Assembly: GCF_037975245.1 (NCBI RefSeq)
Contig: NC_092580.1
Coordinates: 31,614,001 to 31,678,000 of the forward strand
DNA: 64,000 nt
Direction: 5' to 3'
From: Apostichopus japonicus
Lineage: Eukaryota > Echinodermata > Holothuroidea > Aspidochirotida > Stichopodidae
In this document: positions 12,601-25,110 of the stretch, piece by piece
Layout of the letters: every line of letters starts with the position of its first letter
Position numbering within the stretch: position 1 is the first letter of the stretch
Notes under the pieces: model-generated
Told to the model about the DNA's origin: nothing
Database searches by the model: none
The model's input: the letters and a program-made list of their open reading frames with translations, nothing else
Program-made: the position numbers and the translations under genes

Positions 12601-14889
12601 TATAGGGGTACAGGCAGGCTTGAACTTGGTTACCATGTACGCTCTTACATGTGTCATGCATGTGTCATGCATGTGTCATACTGTTGTCATTGATGGACAA
12701 TGTACTTTAGTATAGCCACATTTAAGTGGATATACAGCATTTCTGCATTGGACAAGTTTTAAGTATTTCTATACCATACATCACATAGACTGTGCATGAT
12801 ATATGGCATTACCAAACATAGCCTATTTTAGAATGTTTGTTGGAGTGGCAAAGAGAGGATGGGTGTGTCTTGAGAAAAGACACATACCACCTGCACAAAT
12901 ATCTGCATACCGTGCAAGAGTAAGCAACAATGTACTCGCAATTACAAAAGAACAAGAAATAAAGAAAACTTTATTATGCGTTGTTTCTTTCGTAAAGACT
13001 CAATTCAAAAGAACAATGAAGTATTACTACATATTCAAATATGACATTGCCATGGAAACTTTCCCAAATTTTACAATCGAATACAGCCTATATTTTCATA
13101 ATATGACAATAATATCTTGAATGTTAGATGAATATGCCTGCTATGGGGTCCATTGTCTTATTAACAGTCCCCATGCCTTAGAAGTTAGCAAACAAGGCTT
13201 CATATAGTTACCTATTGAATTTAGGCAAAGGCTGGAGAGGAATGAAAATCCTAGAATAAACCATAAACATATAACATCCTATTTTCGACCACAAGATGTA
13301 ATTAGTGTCAATGTGCTGAACACATCTTTGCATCACTTTAACCAGCTAAGCTGTAGTGACTGGGCAGCAATTCATCAGAAATGGTGTTAAATTGCAACCT
13401 GCACTCCAAACAAAGATTGCACTGCATTTAGATTATTTTACCAACCAAATCGTACCAAACGAACATGCATGCTCCAAAGTATACAAGTCACCAACAGTAA
13501 TTTTGCCCATAGCCAAATTATTCTTCATAACCGGGTTCATCACTGTGCATATGGATTTTTGTAAGAAAAAAAAAGAGGGGGAAAAAAGCTCACTTTACCT
13601 GACAAGTAGACAATCAGTTAGAAAAAAAATAACAGTAATTGTTAATATCCAACCAATAAAGCAACCCATGGGGACAATAACCGACCTTGAAAGGAATGCG
13701 AAAATAGAATCAGTTTGAACAAGTTTAGTTTACTTTCGTGATCACTGGTGGATGTTAGGTCTTAACTTCTAGCTTAAGATGTATATATATAGATCATCAA
13801 AAGTGGTGGGTGTGGCCTCTAGTGATAAACTTCTCGAATTGACCAATTGGGTCAACTCTTTCTTTGTGACGTCATCCAGATAGAATATCGGGTGACTTTA
13901 ACCTATATGAGCAATCCTCGGTTCTTCCAGATGTCGCTGCGAGTCAAAAAGTTTTTATTTGGCATCCGTCATAATAAGCTGATGTCAGAGGTTATAAATG
14001 GTAAAGAAACATCAGATCCCTGAGCCAGAGGTATAATAGTCCCAACATATTTTGTCAAGTTTACCACCTGGGTAAAGAGTTAATCATACCTTGCTCTATT
14101 TTTTGTGTCTAACCTTTGTCAACTTTTATTCATATTTGTAGAGTTGTTTTCCTTTCTTAATATGACATCTTCGCCTAGGTGTAGTTTGCCCTGATTTAGC
14201 TCCATTTTGCTTTAATATATACAATATACGCAGGCTAGTAGACCCACAGTTTCACTCAAAAACAAATTCTCATGTGAGGAAATATAAGTGTTTGCTTGCA
14301 CGACGAAATAATCGCAACTGCCGCCTTCAATATATAGACAATAGACAATGCTAGATCAGAAAAATATGATTCCCAGTACATGTTGAACTTTGACCGTTGC
14401 CCCAATTAACTCGCATTTCAAATTACAGAAAGACAATTAACTTTTTTTTTGCAGTTTTGAGGGTAAACAACTTATGTATGCCCCTCAAAATGGCAAGAAA
14501 TTTGACAAAAAAGGTGGGATTCACGCCGGTTATAATTCACTGAGTATTTCACACCGTGGTTCTGGTTCCCGCATTCTTACTATAACCGTCAGCACACTGT
14601 TTCTCGATACAATTAGTAAGCTCAGCACTTGTCTTACGCCTTTCCACTGCCTCCCGCTATGAAGTCAAATTGACCACTATACTTTGAAAAGGTTTACAAT
14701 TAAGGTTAATCACACAAGTTAGAGGGTTAACACCATGCACCAGAGTTGAAAGTATTACAAAGGCATATTAGAAAGATAAAGTTTAACTATATAGTAACCG
14801 TTGTTAACAGACAATACGTCAAAAGTTTATTGGCGTCGATGAAGTATTACTTTCAAATTCAATGTCGATGTGAACCGAGTCCTAAAGCA
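9673..14889. other. Non-coding stretch, nothing recognised
   Basis: AT-rich with short GAA, A and T runs and a small TGTGTCATGCA repeat near 12650-12680. ORFs of 105 and 120 residues near 12.8 and 13.4 kb have no family motif, no splice or promoter context and AT-driven composition, so I do not call them genes. Part of this stretch could be an intron of the minus-strand SLC6 gene, but I found no further SLC6 exon. Confidence 0.45.
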
Positions 14890-15190
14890 TTGTCAAATCT
14901 CTCTCGCGCCCCGCCCCCTCTCGGTGGGAGTCGGAGGGGCTTGGATTGGGGTGGGGTGGGGAGGAGCTGATGATCTTATCTTCGTTAAGCCGACCGAAAA
15001 CTGCCCGATTGAGCTCGACTCGACCGTCATAACGTAATGAATCGTCGATAGTCGGACCAGGGAGTTGTTCCTTAACAACTCCCTGGTCGGACGGTGCGCG
15101 CGTGCTGACCAATATACGCCGCATCAATGTCGCTTCGGCTTCGGCCGGGGTAACAACACGGTTCACAACTGCAATTGTCCAGTTTAACAA
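14890..15190. other. GC- and CpG-richer island with hairpin
   Basis: A stretch with many CpG dinucleotides stands out from the AT-rich flanks. It contains the inverted repeat at 15051-15092. Near 15365-15400 is GGGTCGGGTCGGCCTTAGTC followed by GGCTAGTGTGATG, which looks like the end of a DNA transposon, but I could not find its matching left terminus. It is probably a decayed mobile element; a CpG island is the alternative. The 102-residue minus-strand ORF over it has no recognisable domain. Confidence 0.35.
15051..15092. repeat. Near-perfect 42-bp inverted repeat (hairpin)
   Basis: Arms of 19 bases (GTCGGACCAGGGAGTTGTT and its complement) pair with a single mismatch around a 4-base centre. 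Confidence 0.9.
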
Positions 15191-16971
15191 AATGTAGCCA
15201 AAATACAGGTGGACAGTTTTTTCGTGTGACCTAAACGAGTATTCTATACTTGTCGTTAGTAAGTAACAGTCAATCGTTATCAGAGCAGTGCGTTCATCTT
15301 TTGTTCAGCTGCACGACTAAAGGGTCTTCTTAATTACTATTGAAAAACTAGGTCACGACAGCTATGGGTCGGGTCGGCCTTAGTCGGCTAGTGTGATGCC
15401 TGCGGTAAAGCTTTGTTGAAATTTAAATGTAGAATTAAGCACACGTAACACTTCAAGCTTATGTGTCATTCCCAATATTCTCTATATTGCATATACAGGT
15501 GTTTATAACTGTCATAATTCACTCGTCGTGGACGGAAATATACCTGACCCTTCTTATGTATACGCAAACGTAATTAGAAAGAACGTTCTATGATCTAAAC
15601 GACTTCGTTGCCTTGTGGCCAACCTATTATCTGATTGTGGTCGAAATGCCCACGGTCTTGCTATTAAAGGATGAAATTAGAAATTTAGGTTTGCTATGTC
15701 TTATTCCAAGAAAAGAGAAAGAAAGAAGAATTAGTAAAAGCTAGTGATGCTGCTACAGCTATGCCGAATGAATAAGATATTCAGCTGTGAAATATGATAT
15801 AATCTCTGGAAAGCTCCTTTAAGACTAAATTAATGATGACGTCGGCTCCCGTACCATCTTAAATGGTAACGTTAATCTGTTTGTTTGTTAAAGCGTTTCA
15901 TTACTTTCGATCAAAAAAATGATTCAAAAAAAAAAATCTCCATAAGAACATCAGCGCCCCCCTCCTCACCCCTGTTGGGTGACATTCAACGTCAAGTCTC
16001 TGTGGGAAATTTGTAACGAATTATTACCATGTTATTTGAGGTCATAAAACTATTACGTGTTGCTAATTAGTCCACAAACCACTTTGAATGATAAGTGTCT
16101 GATGATTAAAGGGTCATTTCTGAGGGGGAAAGGTTGAACTGATAGCAGTGTTTTTAAACAGTCCACAATGTGTCAGCATTAATATTATGCCTCAAGTCAT
16201 CTTTAAAGTGATGTCACTCGGAGATGAAGTCAAAGACATTGCCTCCGTGCTCTCACTCTAACCTGGGTACTTTTTCTTGAGAAGGACGTGACTTTTGCAA
16301 ATGTACTTTTAATATTAAGGTGCAGAGGAATTTTAATCACACATAAAAAAATATTGGTGAAAATATGAAAACTTCACATCTATATATAGTGATGAACTCA
16401 ACAAACAGATTCTTACACACATACACACACACACATATATATACACCTGATTTTAAATCCATTTATACTCAACTGAAAGACGGGTAAACACCGTTTTGAG
16501 ACCTTTCTCAACCATTTTTTCTTTTTTTTATTTGGCGGGGAAAATATACTTTTGTCTGAAATTTTTCCCCACTCTTCAAAGAAAAAAATTCGGTAATCCA
16601 TTGAAATATTTTTGCGCGGATATCATATCGTTTTCGGACAATTCCTTTCACGCCAAACTAATGCTATTGTATGTTATTGTATGTTGGTCACACAGTTTCG
16701 ATTTACCTATAAATGTGGGTTATCAAAATATTCTAACCCTCAAAAGTTGTTATAGCGTTTTTTGCTGTTAATTTTTTTTTTTGTCCACTTTTTTTCTTTT
16801 TTGGTCCTGTTAGATTACTTGTACTGAGAACTGAAGACCGTTAGCGAATTTCAAAATTTCAGTAAAATCTTGACTTCACCATTTCAAATAGTAACGACGA
16901 TACATTTAGTCGATTTTCTTAGTTTTCTGATGTTTAAATGCCGTTTTTGCCATGTTCTGTGAGGTGATGCT

Positions 16972-17386
16972 ATGTGACGTGCACAGGATTTCAATGGTGG
17001 GGAAGGGGGGTGGGTGGGGGGGGGGGGCGGTCGACCATTTCCCCCGCAATTGATGTATGTATAAGGACATGAACCTTTTTGGACGGGTGGAAGGCGGATC
17101 AAAATTTTTACAAATGATGGGTGCGGCTGTGGGGAAGTTGAATGCGACTCCCGTAGGTGTGGGTCCCTCCTCTAGCAAAATATCAAAATCTAGAGGTCAA
17201 ATAGTGCATTCCGAGGCATATTTGAATAACCAATAAGGTCTATAATTTAGGTCTAAACGCAAGGTTGTGCTAATAAATTCTTTTGAATTGTGAAATTCCC
17301 GGCATTGTTGGCTTTTCCCCAGACTAACGATGGAACTAGGGGGCATGCCCCCACCCCCCATGTCCACCCCTTTGTGCACGCCACCG
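16972..17386. mobile_element. hAT-like MITE, 415 bp, 8-bp target duplication
   Basis: Flanked by a perfect 8-bp direct duplication GTGATGCT (16964-16971 and 17387-17394). The termini are inverted: the left has GTGACGTGCACAGG and the complement of the right has GGTGGCGTGCACA. G-runs near the left and C-runs near the right follow the layout of the other CAG-ended elements here. It encodes no transposase; the 90-residue minus-strand ORF inside is an accident of composition. An 8-bp duplication with such termini is typical of hAT elements. Confidence 0.75.
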
Positions 17387-17796
17387 GTGATGCTGTGAGT
17401 GGAATGATAGGGCGATGAGGAGAATAATTGTGGTTTGGTGGGTATATAGATTGTCGGCGAATTCCTACGATAAACGGAGACAGGTCTGCAATGTAATAAT
17501 TTATTTTAAATTATTCAAATTACTGGTGTTACTGGATGCTTACATCTCATCGTAATTGCCAAGATCGACCGACTTGGATATGTTGGCGGAATTGCAAAAA
17601 GGGGGGGGGGTGGGTGATGTTTAATTTGGGTGGGCATGTTTAACGTTATGTAATCTTGTAATCATAGGAGTATTGACTACATAGGAGTACTATCAGCCTG
17701 GTATAGTACGAGTACCGCAACAACATGAGTGCAAGTACATGTCGAGATTCCATCGATATGAATACTAGAGGGAGTACAAAGTTCTAAGAGCGAGTG

Positions 17797-18022
17797 CAGT
17801 GGCATAACCTTGTACTGCGATAGGCGTAACTAGACTTTTTCATTAGAGTGGGTCAAAGAGATTGACAAGGGGGGGGGGCAATATTGTTTAAAATAGGGTA
17901 TCGCTATATCTGATTATTAAGTCATATTATATTCTAAAATTTCGTTTGGGCAGCAGGGGGGGGGGGAGACTTTTGAGAGCGGGGGCTTTCTCCCTCTGCA
18001 ACCCCCTCTGGTTACGCCACTG
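17797..18022. mobile_element. hAT-like MITE, decayed, no clear target duplication
   Basis: The left end CAGTGGCATAACC and right end GGTTACGCCACTG are inverted copies with one mismatch, with poly-G runs inside as in related elements. The 8-bp flanks do not match, so the exact left border may be wrong (a second candidate terminus, GGCGTAACTAG, starts near 17822). Confidence 0.55.
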
Positions 18023-18640
18023 GTGGAGGCCTAGTATCAATGCAAGCCGCCCAGCCCCCTTGCTCAAGTCACTGGTATCCACTGTGAAAAGAAATGGCTG
18101 TAAATTATTTTTAATTATGCGCTTTATCAACGTAATATTACCGGTAGTAATATTTGTATTACCACTATTTAAGGCCTAGTAATAGTTTCGGTCTCACGGA
18201 CCTTCGGTCTCGTGGCCTGTAACCTAAACAAGATTATTTCCTGAAAATGTCCCGAGTACGAGTGCAAATCAATGAGGGCTTAGCAATAGTCGTATAAACG
18301 CCATTATGATTTCCTTCATCCATTGTTACAAATCATATTCATAGACATCGAAATTTCAATCGAGCTATTAAGAAGATTCATATTTGACCCTTGGTATTAT
18401 GTACTTTATCGTCATCAAGTATTGAAATAATGAGCTGAAATTACTTGTAAACCTTTGTTGTATTAATGCCACAGATTTAGTCTACAAAAGTTGCAGCTTT
18501 AGTTGTCTTGTATCAAAGCTAAGGCTGTCACACGACTTTACAACCCATGATCTTTGTTTAACTGACACACCAACACACCAACCCACCACCCAACTGTACA
18601 CGATCCAAACTATCACATTTTCATTCCAATGTGCGCATCT

Positions 18641-18740
18641 TCAATCCCCCACCCACCCATACCCTACCCCACCCACCCATACCTTACCCCACCCACCCAT
18701 ACTCTACCCCACCCACCCATACCCTACCCCACCCACCCCA
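18641..18740. repeat. 20-bp minisatellite, about 5 copies
   Basis: The unit ACCCTACCCCACCCACCCAT repeats with occasional substitutions. The complementary strand is very G-rich (runs of GGGTGGG and GGGTAGGG), so it could form quadruplexes. Confidence 0.9.
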
Positions 18741-21585
18741 AGAGTGTCACCGCAATCCGTTGCATACAGTTTAGCTTACAAGTCATACCTAACAGGTAAT
18801 TCGCCTGGATCAGACCCTGCAGTCGTTAAATCACAAGTCCATTGCCATCACTGCTTGGCCGCAGTCCTCCCCCCTCCCCCATCCCCCGCCCCTCTCTCCA
18901 AATGTCACCTGCCATATATTCATATAGATATTTACACTATTTCTTTACTAGTAGACAGTATCCCACGGAAGTTTCAATCTAGTTTCGAAGATTCCCATGC
19001 AGGATAAACCTAATCCGGGGGAGATTCAACGCTATAACACCGGCCGACCATCTCACACTGTTGTAAACAGATCAAAATGTTCCACGCGAAAACGTAAGTG
19101 GCATGTTATGAAAGGCACTTTAAAAAATGATTACATTGCATATTTGGTGAGTTTTCTTAGAAAAGCCGACCTTTGAACGCTGCAATTATAACTAAATATT
19201 TTGAGTCATCGTCAAACAAAATTGTAAAGAGAAGACAAACAGTAAAGTTTAAAGGAATATGTCTGCTAAGTATTTACAATATGTTGATTGAAGTGCAACT
19301 TCATATCTATATATATGTCGAGTGTTTAGTGGAAAATGTTTTTAGTGGAATGTAGACTTATAATCAGTGTGCGTAGACGGTTCATGCGGCTTATTGAAAC
19401 AGTATAGCTCCCCCCCCACAATATCCAGGGGGACTCCCCAAGGGTGGCTTCTGAAATTTGGAGCCTTTGAATCACAACTGTCATTCATGTGTTTGCATGA
19501 ATACATGAATACGCACCAACATGTCTGAAAGCCTTAGACCGTTTTTATATCAGTAACAACTCTTTTTTTTGCTCTTTTCTAGTAGAGAACTTAAATACCC
19601 AGTTCAATGCCATATCGATCATGATGCATTTTCTCTAATGTTACATTTAAGACCCTTTTGATGTTACGTTTTATGCAATTCAGATAAAGAAAGGATCCAG
19701 GGTCCCAGCTCCCCCACTCTTGAACTGGTGCCCATCAATCCTTGCTACACCACTGGTCTGAACAGGTGAGTGAGGTGGGTGGGTAATGGGAAGGGGTGAC
19801 CTTAATTTAAATACTACACACAAAAAACAACCTTACTCCAGAGGGTTATAGAAGGAATAATAATAATGAGTCTTTGTTTCAATCTAAAGGCCTATCTAAA
19901 ATCACCAACCCTCCCACTGCCCATTTTACCATGCCCACCCTATTTCCACCCCTCTTGTTCCCTAGTCTCATTCAACAGTGCCTTTAAATCAGTTACAGTA
20001 TACTTAACCGTTGTAAGACACAGGAGATAGTGACTTAAGTTTGGCTGTTTAACATTTAATCTCTTAAACACTAAAGCAACCCTTCCCCTTCATCGCCTCC
20101 CTGTGTTACCCTGCCCATGTCTTACCTCCCGACCCTCTAGTTCCCCCCCCCCCTCATTCAAAAGGCATAATGACTCGCAACTGGTTTAACCCACATGAGG
20201 GAACATGATTTGGGTTTGGCCATTTTACACCTAAACTCTTCTATTCCGCATGTAGGCCTAAACCTGCCTTGCAGCTTACTCAACATATAAGAATCGGGGC
20301 GAACGTTGTACTGCAAATTTCGCAACCCAACACTCCCGGCTCCCATATCACCGTTGGCGTGTAGGAAGATTATTACCATTCTACAATTCGGTCGAGAAGA
20401 AGTCTGTCGTCAGGACCCTGAAGTTCTTGTCTTAGGCGCATATTTCCCAATGCACTGCAGTTGTGTAACGCGGTCCCCCACCCCCCCCCCCCCCACACTT
20501 CCACTAACCACCTTGAATGCCGTACATCTTTGTTCTGTTAACACTAAACATCCTAGGTGAGTCAATAGAATAAGGGATGTACGCGCTGGAAACCACTACA
20601 TACTGTCTCGTATACGTTCTATAAATGGGTGTCTCTCACCTCGTAAGTGCTAAGATAAGATACCTTTAGTCAGACCATTAAAGTGATTTAAGGCAATGAA
20701 AATATTACTGATAGGAAGCCATGGTTTATGACAGTCCTTCCTGTCAAAGTTCGTCTCCTCCACTTGGTAAAGGAATGCATAGAAGACGACTCTCTCGTGG
20801 CGTATTTTGTGATCATAAAGTACCTGTTCCCATGGTAGAAAGTTTATGATTTTTAGCCCTGTGGTATTTATAGCAAGATTTCAATGTAAACTGTCAACTT
20901 GTTAAACTGATTCTCTTCATAGAAATATGGAAGTCTTCTTCCTTATACACATTTAAATAGCTAGAAACATACAAAAGTATTGTGCTTTTTTTCTGTTTAC
21001 TGATTATTATTTTAAGCAAAGTTCATATTTTATGGCTCTTAGAACTGGCACCAGAAAATTCTGGCTTTGATGAAAAAAACTTATATTATCTTACTAATAA
21101 AACTATCGAAAAATAAAAGATGAGAATATAAAGTTAAACGTACGACTGATAGAAAGATCAATGTTTTGTCTACTACGTCTAGTCAAGTAGTCGACTTTTT
21201 AAGAACTCTGAGAACTACTATATTACCAAAGAAACGGTTATCAACCTTGCCTATCCATTCCCCACCATTGCCTCTATACCATCATCAAATATGCTAGAAT
21301 TATACCAAACTGGTCACCGATACTATATGATACCTGTCCATAACGTTTGAGCCTTGTCCACATCTGAGGAGGATTTTGATGTTAGAATTATCAGAGAAGT
21401 ATATATGATTATGGGAACTCTTCACAGGTGAGCGCAATACAGATGGTAATTAATATATCCCTTAACAGAACCAGATTTGAAGAAATCTTAGGAATTTATA
21501 TATGTATATATTAATATATATATATCATTCCAGGATCTATAATATCCAATAGTAAATAATATTTAAGTTATATAAGTTCACTTAC
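18741..21585. other. Non-coding, probably start of SLC6 intron 1
   Basis: Sequence downstream (in minus-strand sense) of the SLC6 first-exon donor. C-runs occur near 19410, 20140 and 20475. Searching by eye for the next SLC6 exon (a conserved IPYF...GIP segment) found nothing. Confidence 0.4.
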
Positions 21586-21868
21586 CTCCGCCATTTTTGT
21601 AACACAGATAAGGGAATCGCCAGATGTTACCGATGCCAATGGCATATCCCATACATGCTATGATAAAGTCTATCCTGCCAGACCAGTTGTCCCTCTCAGC
21701 CGCTGCTTCTACTTCCGCCTGTGCCTGTTCGCTTGGTGGATTCGTGTGGTTCAGCCTCTTATCGCCATTTTCAGGAGCATTCTCCTCCAATGGATTGTAG
21801 TTTCCATCTCTTCCATTCACGTCTCGCAATGGTACTTTCTCTGATGTATTTGATTTCTCTTCAGACAT
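21586..21868 (-). CDS. SLC6 neurotransmitter/osmolyte transporter, first coding exon
   Basis: This encodes the N-terminus of a sodium- and chloride-dependent solute carrier of the SLC6 family (GABA, glycine, taurine, creatine or betaine type), a 12-helix plasma-membrane symporter. The exon gives 94 residues from ATG 21868 to a consensus donor (G|GTAAGTG, intron starting at 21585), phase 1. Residues 1-60 are a hydrophilic acidic cytoplasmic tail. Residues about 61-90 are the start of TM1 with the diagnostic [21 protein letters not shown] just before it is the unwound part of TM1 that binds sodium and substrate; the family usually has GLGNVWRFP, so both changes are conservative. The substrate cannot be told from this exon. 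The remaining 11 helices are not in the window as far as I can see, which implies a first intron of up to 21 kb or more. Confidence 0.9.
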
Positions 21869-22758
21869 CTTTCAAAAAGTTTATTTTTCTATATAAATTT
21901 ATGTTACCAGAACTAGAATACAACACAACGTATACACGGCGACTTTAGAAGGAACGTACGTTACAAATAAAAATATAAAAAAACCTGTTGTGAGCTCTTT
22001 TATGTTATTAGATTCCGGCAATTTGGACCTGTCTAAAGCTTGCCAAAAACGTTGCAACCCGATAAAGAAAAGGTGTGAAGCTTCTGTCACAGACGGTTCA
22101 ATTTAACACTGAAAGCGATCGAAAAAAAAAAATTACTAACCAACCCACGCATGCACACAGACACACACAACAAGTCTACAGAACTCTCTCTCTCTCTCGG
22201 AACAGCGTCGACACACGGCTGCACTACTACACCTGGCAAATAAATGGTGTTTTGTATCGTGCCTCGTTTATTTAGCTATCGACGGGATAAAAAAAAAAGT
22301 TTGATCTAGATGTGAAGAGCGTCCTGCGGGTTTATGGTGGGGCGACACCAGAATCAAATATTTGATCATGCAAAGTTTTTTTTCGCTGGCGCGCAATATT
22401 TGGCACCTGTCAGATTTTACAGTTCACACATCATGTGGGATATATATCGATGTGAAAGAATACATGTTTATTCATAAGTCTGTAAACCAAAACATGCATA
22501 TTTATGATCTGGCATGTTTAAAAGTTCTGTATGTGATTTAAATCGAATAAGGCTGAGGTGTTAATAGCATTGATGGATAGTTTCGGGAGACTGGCATGAC
22601 AGACGTATCAGTGCTATAGAGCTAGACGGAGGTGGTGGCGCTAGACGTCCGATTTTCATAATATTGCTCACTTGCACTTGAAATGTTATCTTTGTTTTAT
22701 TTATTACATATTCACGTGTTCTGTAAGTAGTTTTCTTTCTTGTGTGTGTGCGTGTGTG
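21869..22758. other. 5' flank of the SLC6 exon
   Basis: Expected to hold the 5' UTR or upstream intron of the minus-strand transporter. It has a short CT-repeat (about 22182-22197). I see no clear TATA box or other start-site signal. Confidence 0.3.
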
Positions 22759-23059
22759 CAGGCGCGTAGCCAGGAATTTGCCAAGGGAGGGGCGAAACTG
22801 TAGATTCGGCATTGCAAACTATCTAAGCGTAGCGCCAAGCGTAGCGTACAAGAAGCGTACAAGAAGCGCGAAGCGTACAAGAAAATTTTGGCTGAAAATG
22901 CCTCCCAGATCGCTGGAAATGGCACTTCTCAGGCCTTGTTAGTTGCATCTTAGCATTCTCTCTTTTGAAAATACTAGCGAAATCATAAAAACATTAAAAA
23001 AAAAATAAAAAATATGCTCAAGGGGGGGCCCTTCGCCCCCCCCCTTGGCTACGCGCCTG
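22759..23059. mobile_element. hAT-like MITE, 301 bp
   Basis: The termini CAGGCGCGTAGCCA and TGGCTACGCGCCTG are perfect 14-bp inverted repeats. The flanking 8-mers CGTGTGTG (22751-22758) and CATGTGTG (23060-23067) match 7 of 8; the insertion is in a TG microsatellite. Inside are segments shared with the copy at 34792 (GGAATTTGCCAAGGGAGGGG, AAATTTTGGCTGAAAATGCC, GATCGCT-GAAATGG) and a G-run before the right end. It also has a local triplication of an AGCGTACAAGA unit near 22840-22885. Confidence 0.85.
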
Positions 23060-24256
23060 CATGTGTGTGTGTGTGAATTGGTTGTTTTTCTTTGAGCCTA
23101 GGGCGCTCTGCAGAGTGGATATTTGCGCATTATAAATACTTTCTTATTACTTATAATTATTATTATTGTTATTATTACTAATATTATTAATTACATATTT
23201 AATGCAAGAAACAATGTTGCCGTGCTCCGTTTAGTGGACAAACAGTATGCAATTTAGTCAAACATTTTATGAGATATTCATTGGCTTATATTATACATAG
23301 TCTATGCTCCTTTCAATAGAATCATGATGCTCCACCGGACATATAAGCTAATAACGTCAATATGACGTCACAGTCGCAGTCTACGGAAACTAGAGCTGAC
23401 AGTCTTCAATGCGGTAAAAAAAAAATCATTTCTTGGGTATTAATATTATTGTGGTTATTATCAACACTTAACTTATAACCTTACATTAGAACACTGTCAT
23501 TTTACCGAAGCATATACCGCTCTGTAATTGATGGTTAGGGACACGGAAGTGTGAGTAGGGGGGTGGGGGGGTGTTGGAGGTGGTTCACAAATATCAACGT
23601 GAAAGGAATTATGTAAAGAAATCATTATATAAATAAAATAACAACGAGAGATGATACCGTATATGGCTATGTAACACATGCATATCCATAAGGTATCATA
23701 CGGGATAGCTTCGTTTGTGACCATCCGAGATTTTTTGTAGCCAACACAAAACCTGTGCTGTTATAAAATCATATGCACTCAACAGGCGCGGTTCCAGTGT
23801 AAGGGGGGGGGGGTCAAGTGTAGGGTATATACGAATCCCTTTCAACATCACACAGAAATTCACAGGTAGTTATTGGGGGTGGGGGGGGGGGGTAGTGGAG
23901 ACCATTCCGATGGGATTGAGACATCCACACGGCTCCATTTCTGGGTAATGATGTGCGCCACAATGTACACAATTATATGGATGTATGTTTGTATATATAT
24001 ATATATTCTAAACCATGTTAAGCACCGAAATTTCACTCACCTTAGTATCTTCTCACACGGTATGTGTGAAGTTAGAGAAGAGATTTCGGTTATACACGTC
24101 CCACCCCCCCCCCCTTCCAACCAAACCCACCCACCCAGAACGAACGTAACTTCTCCTAGAACGTTTATATCTTATAGTAAAAGACAAGGTATCGCTACAG
24201 CCACCTTAACTAATCTGCAGCTGTATGAGGTAAAATATAAAAGAGAAGCGTTAGTA
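23060..24256. other. Non-coding stretch, nothing recognised
   Basis: AT-rich with G- and C-runs near 23560, 23805, 23880 and 24105. The 167-residue ORF at 23873 reads through poly-G, poly-C and the following minisatellite and has no gene character. Confidence 0.45.
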
Positions 24257-25110
24257 AAGGTTTCTGTGCTCAAGTTTCTATATAACGAGGGTAACCGGTA
24301 TCAACGGTTTCTGTGCTCAAGTTTCTATATAACGAAGAAAACCGGTATTACATGTTTCTGTGCCCAAGTTTATTGAAGATAACCGGTATCAAAGGTTTCT
24401 GTGCGCAAGTTTCTATATATTGAAGAAAACCGGTATTAAAGGCTTCTGTGCTCAAGTTTCTATATATTGAAAATAACCGGAATTACAGGTTCTGTGCCAA
24501 AGTTTCTATATAACGAAGATAACCGGAATTAAAGGATTCTGTGCTCAAGTTTCTATATGATGAAGATAACCGGTATCAACGGTTTCTGTGCTCAAGTTTC
24601 TATATAACGAAGATAACCGGTATAAAGGCAGTGGCGTAGGAAGGTACTTTTGAGTGGGGGGGCTGAAGACTGATGGCCGGCCTGGGGGAGGGGTCTAAGG
24701 GGAGGGGGTGTCCCCCTCCCCTTTGGAATTTTTTGCATTTCCAGGTAGCCTCAGATGCAATTTGGTGCAATATAGCACACTTCAACACCCACTCCATTTT
24801 GTAAACTTAATTTTGTATTTTCACCAGGCCTTAGATGCAATTTGGTGCTCCAAATGAGATTTTTTTTCTCATTTGGAAATGAGAAAGGGGTTTTCTGACT
24901 TGCGAAGCGGGGGGGCGGAATGGTACTTCCGCCCCTCCACATTTTTCACTGGGGGGGCTGGCGCCCCCCCAGCCCCCCCCCCCGGTTCCTACGCCCTTGT
25001 ATAAAGGTTCTGTTCAAGTTTCTATATAATGAAGATAACCGGTATTAAAGGTTCTGTGCTCAAGTTTATATATATAGTATTATATATATAGTAGGCCTAT
25101 ATATATTGAA
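24257..25110. repeat. 47-bp minisatellite interrupted by a MITE
   Basis: About eight units of 47 bp run from 24257 to 24628. Typical blocks are GGTTTCTGTGCTCAAGTTTC and GAAGATAACCGGTAT; unit starts at 24261, 24308 and 24355 give the exact period. The array resumes at 25000 for about two more units. Units differ by several substitutions, so the array is not brand new. Confidence 0.85.
24629..24999. mobile_element. hAT-like MITE inside a minisatellite, 371 bp
   Basis: A perfect 8-bp target duplication TATAAAGG (24621-24628 and 25000-25007) brackets an element beginning CAGTGGCGTAGGAA and ending TTCCTACGCCCTTG. Deleting the element and one TATAAAGG restores a normal minisatellite unit, so the insertion site is directly reconstructable. 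The interior is G- and C-rich with long runs near 24915 and 24970. A decayed relative of its interior is at about 45520. Confidence 0.9.

Noticed and set aside
12803-13718. ORFs of 105 and 120 residues on the plus strand
   Set aside because: AT-driven composition, no domain motif, no promoter or splice signals. Lengths are within chance for AT-rich DNA with few stops in one frame.
14882-15190. 102-residue minus-strand ORF
   Set aside because: Lies over a GC-rich decayed element with a hairpin; no family resemblance and low-complexity Pro/Ser ending.
23873-24376. 167-residue plus-strand ORF
   Set aside because: Starts in a poly-G run, passes a poly-C run and ends in the 47-bp minisatellite; no coding character.
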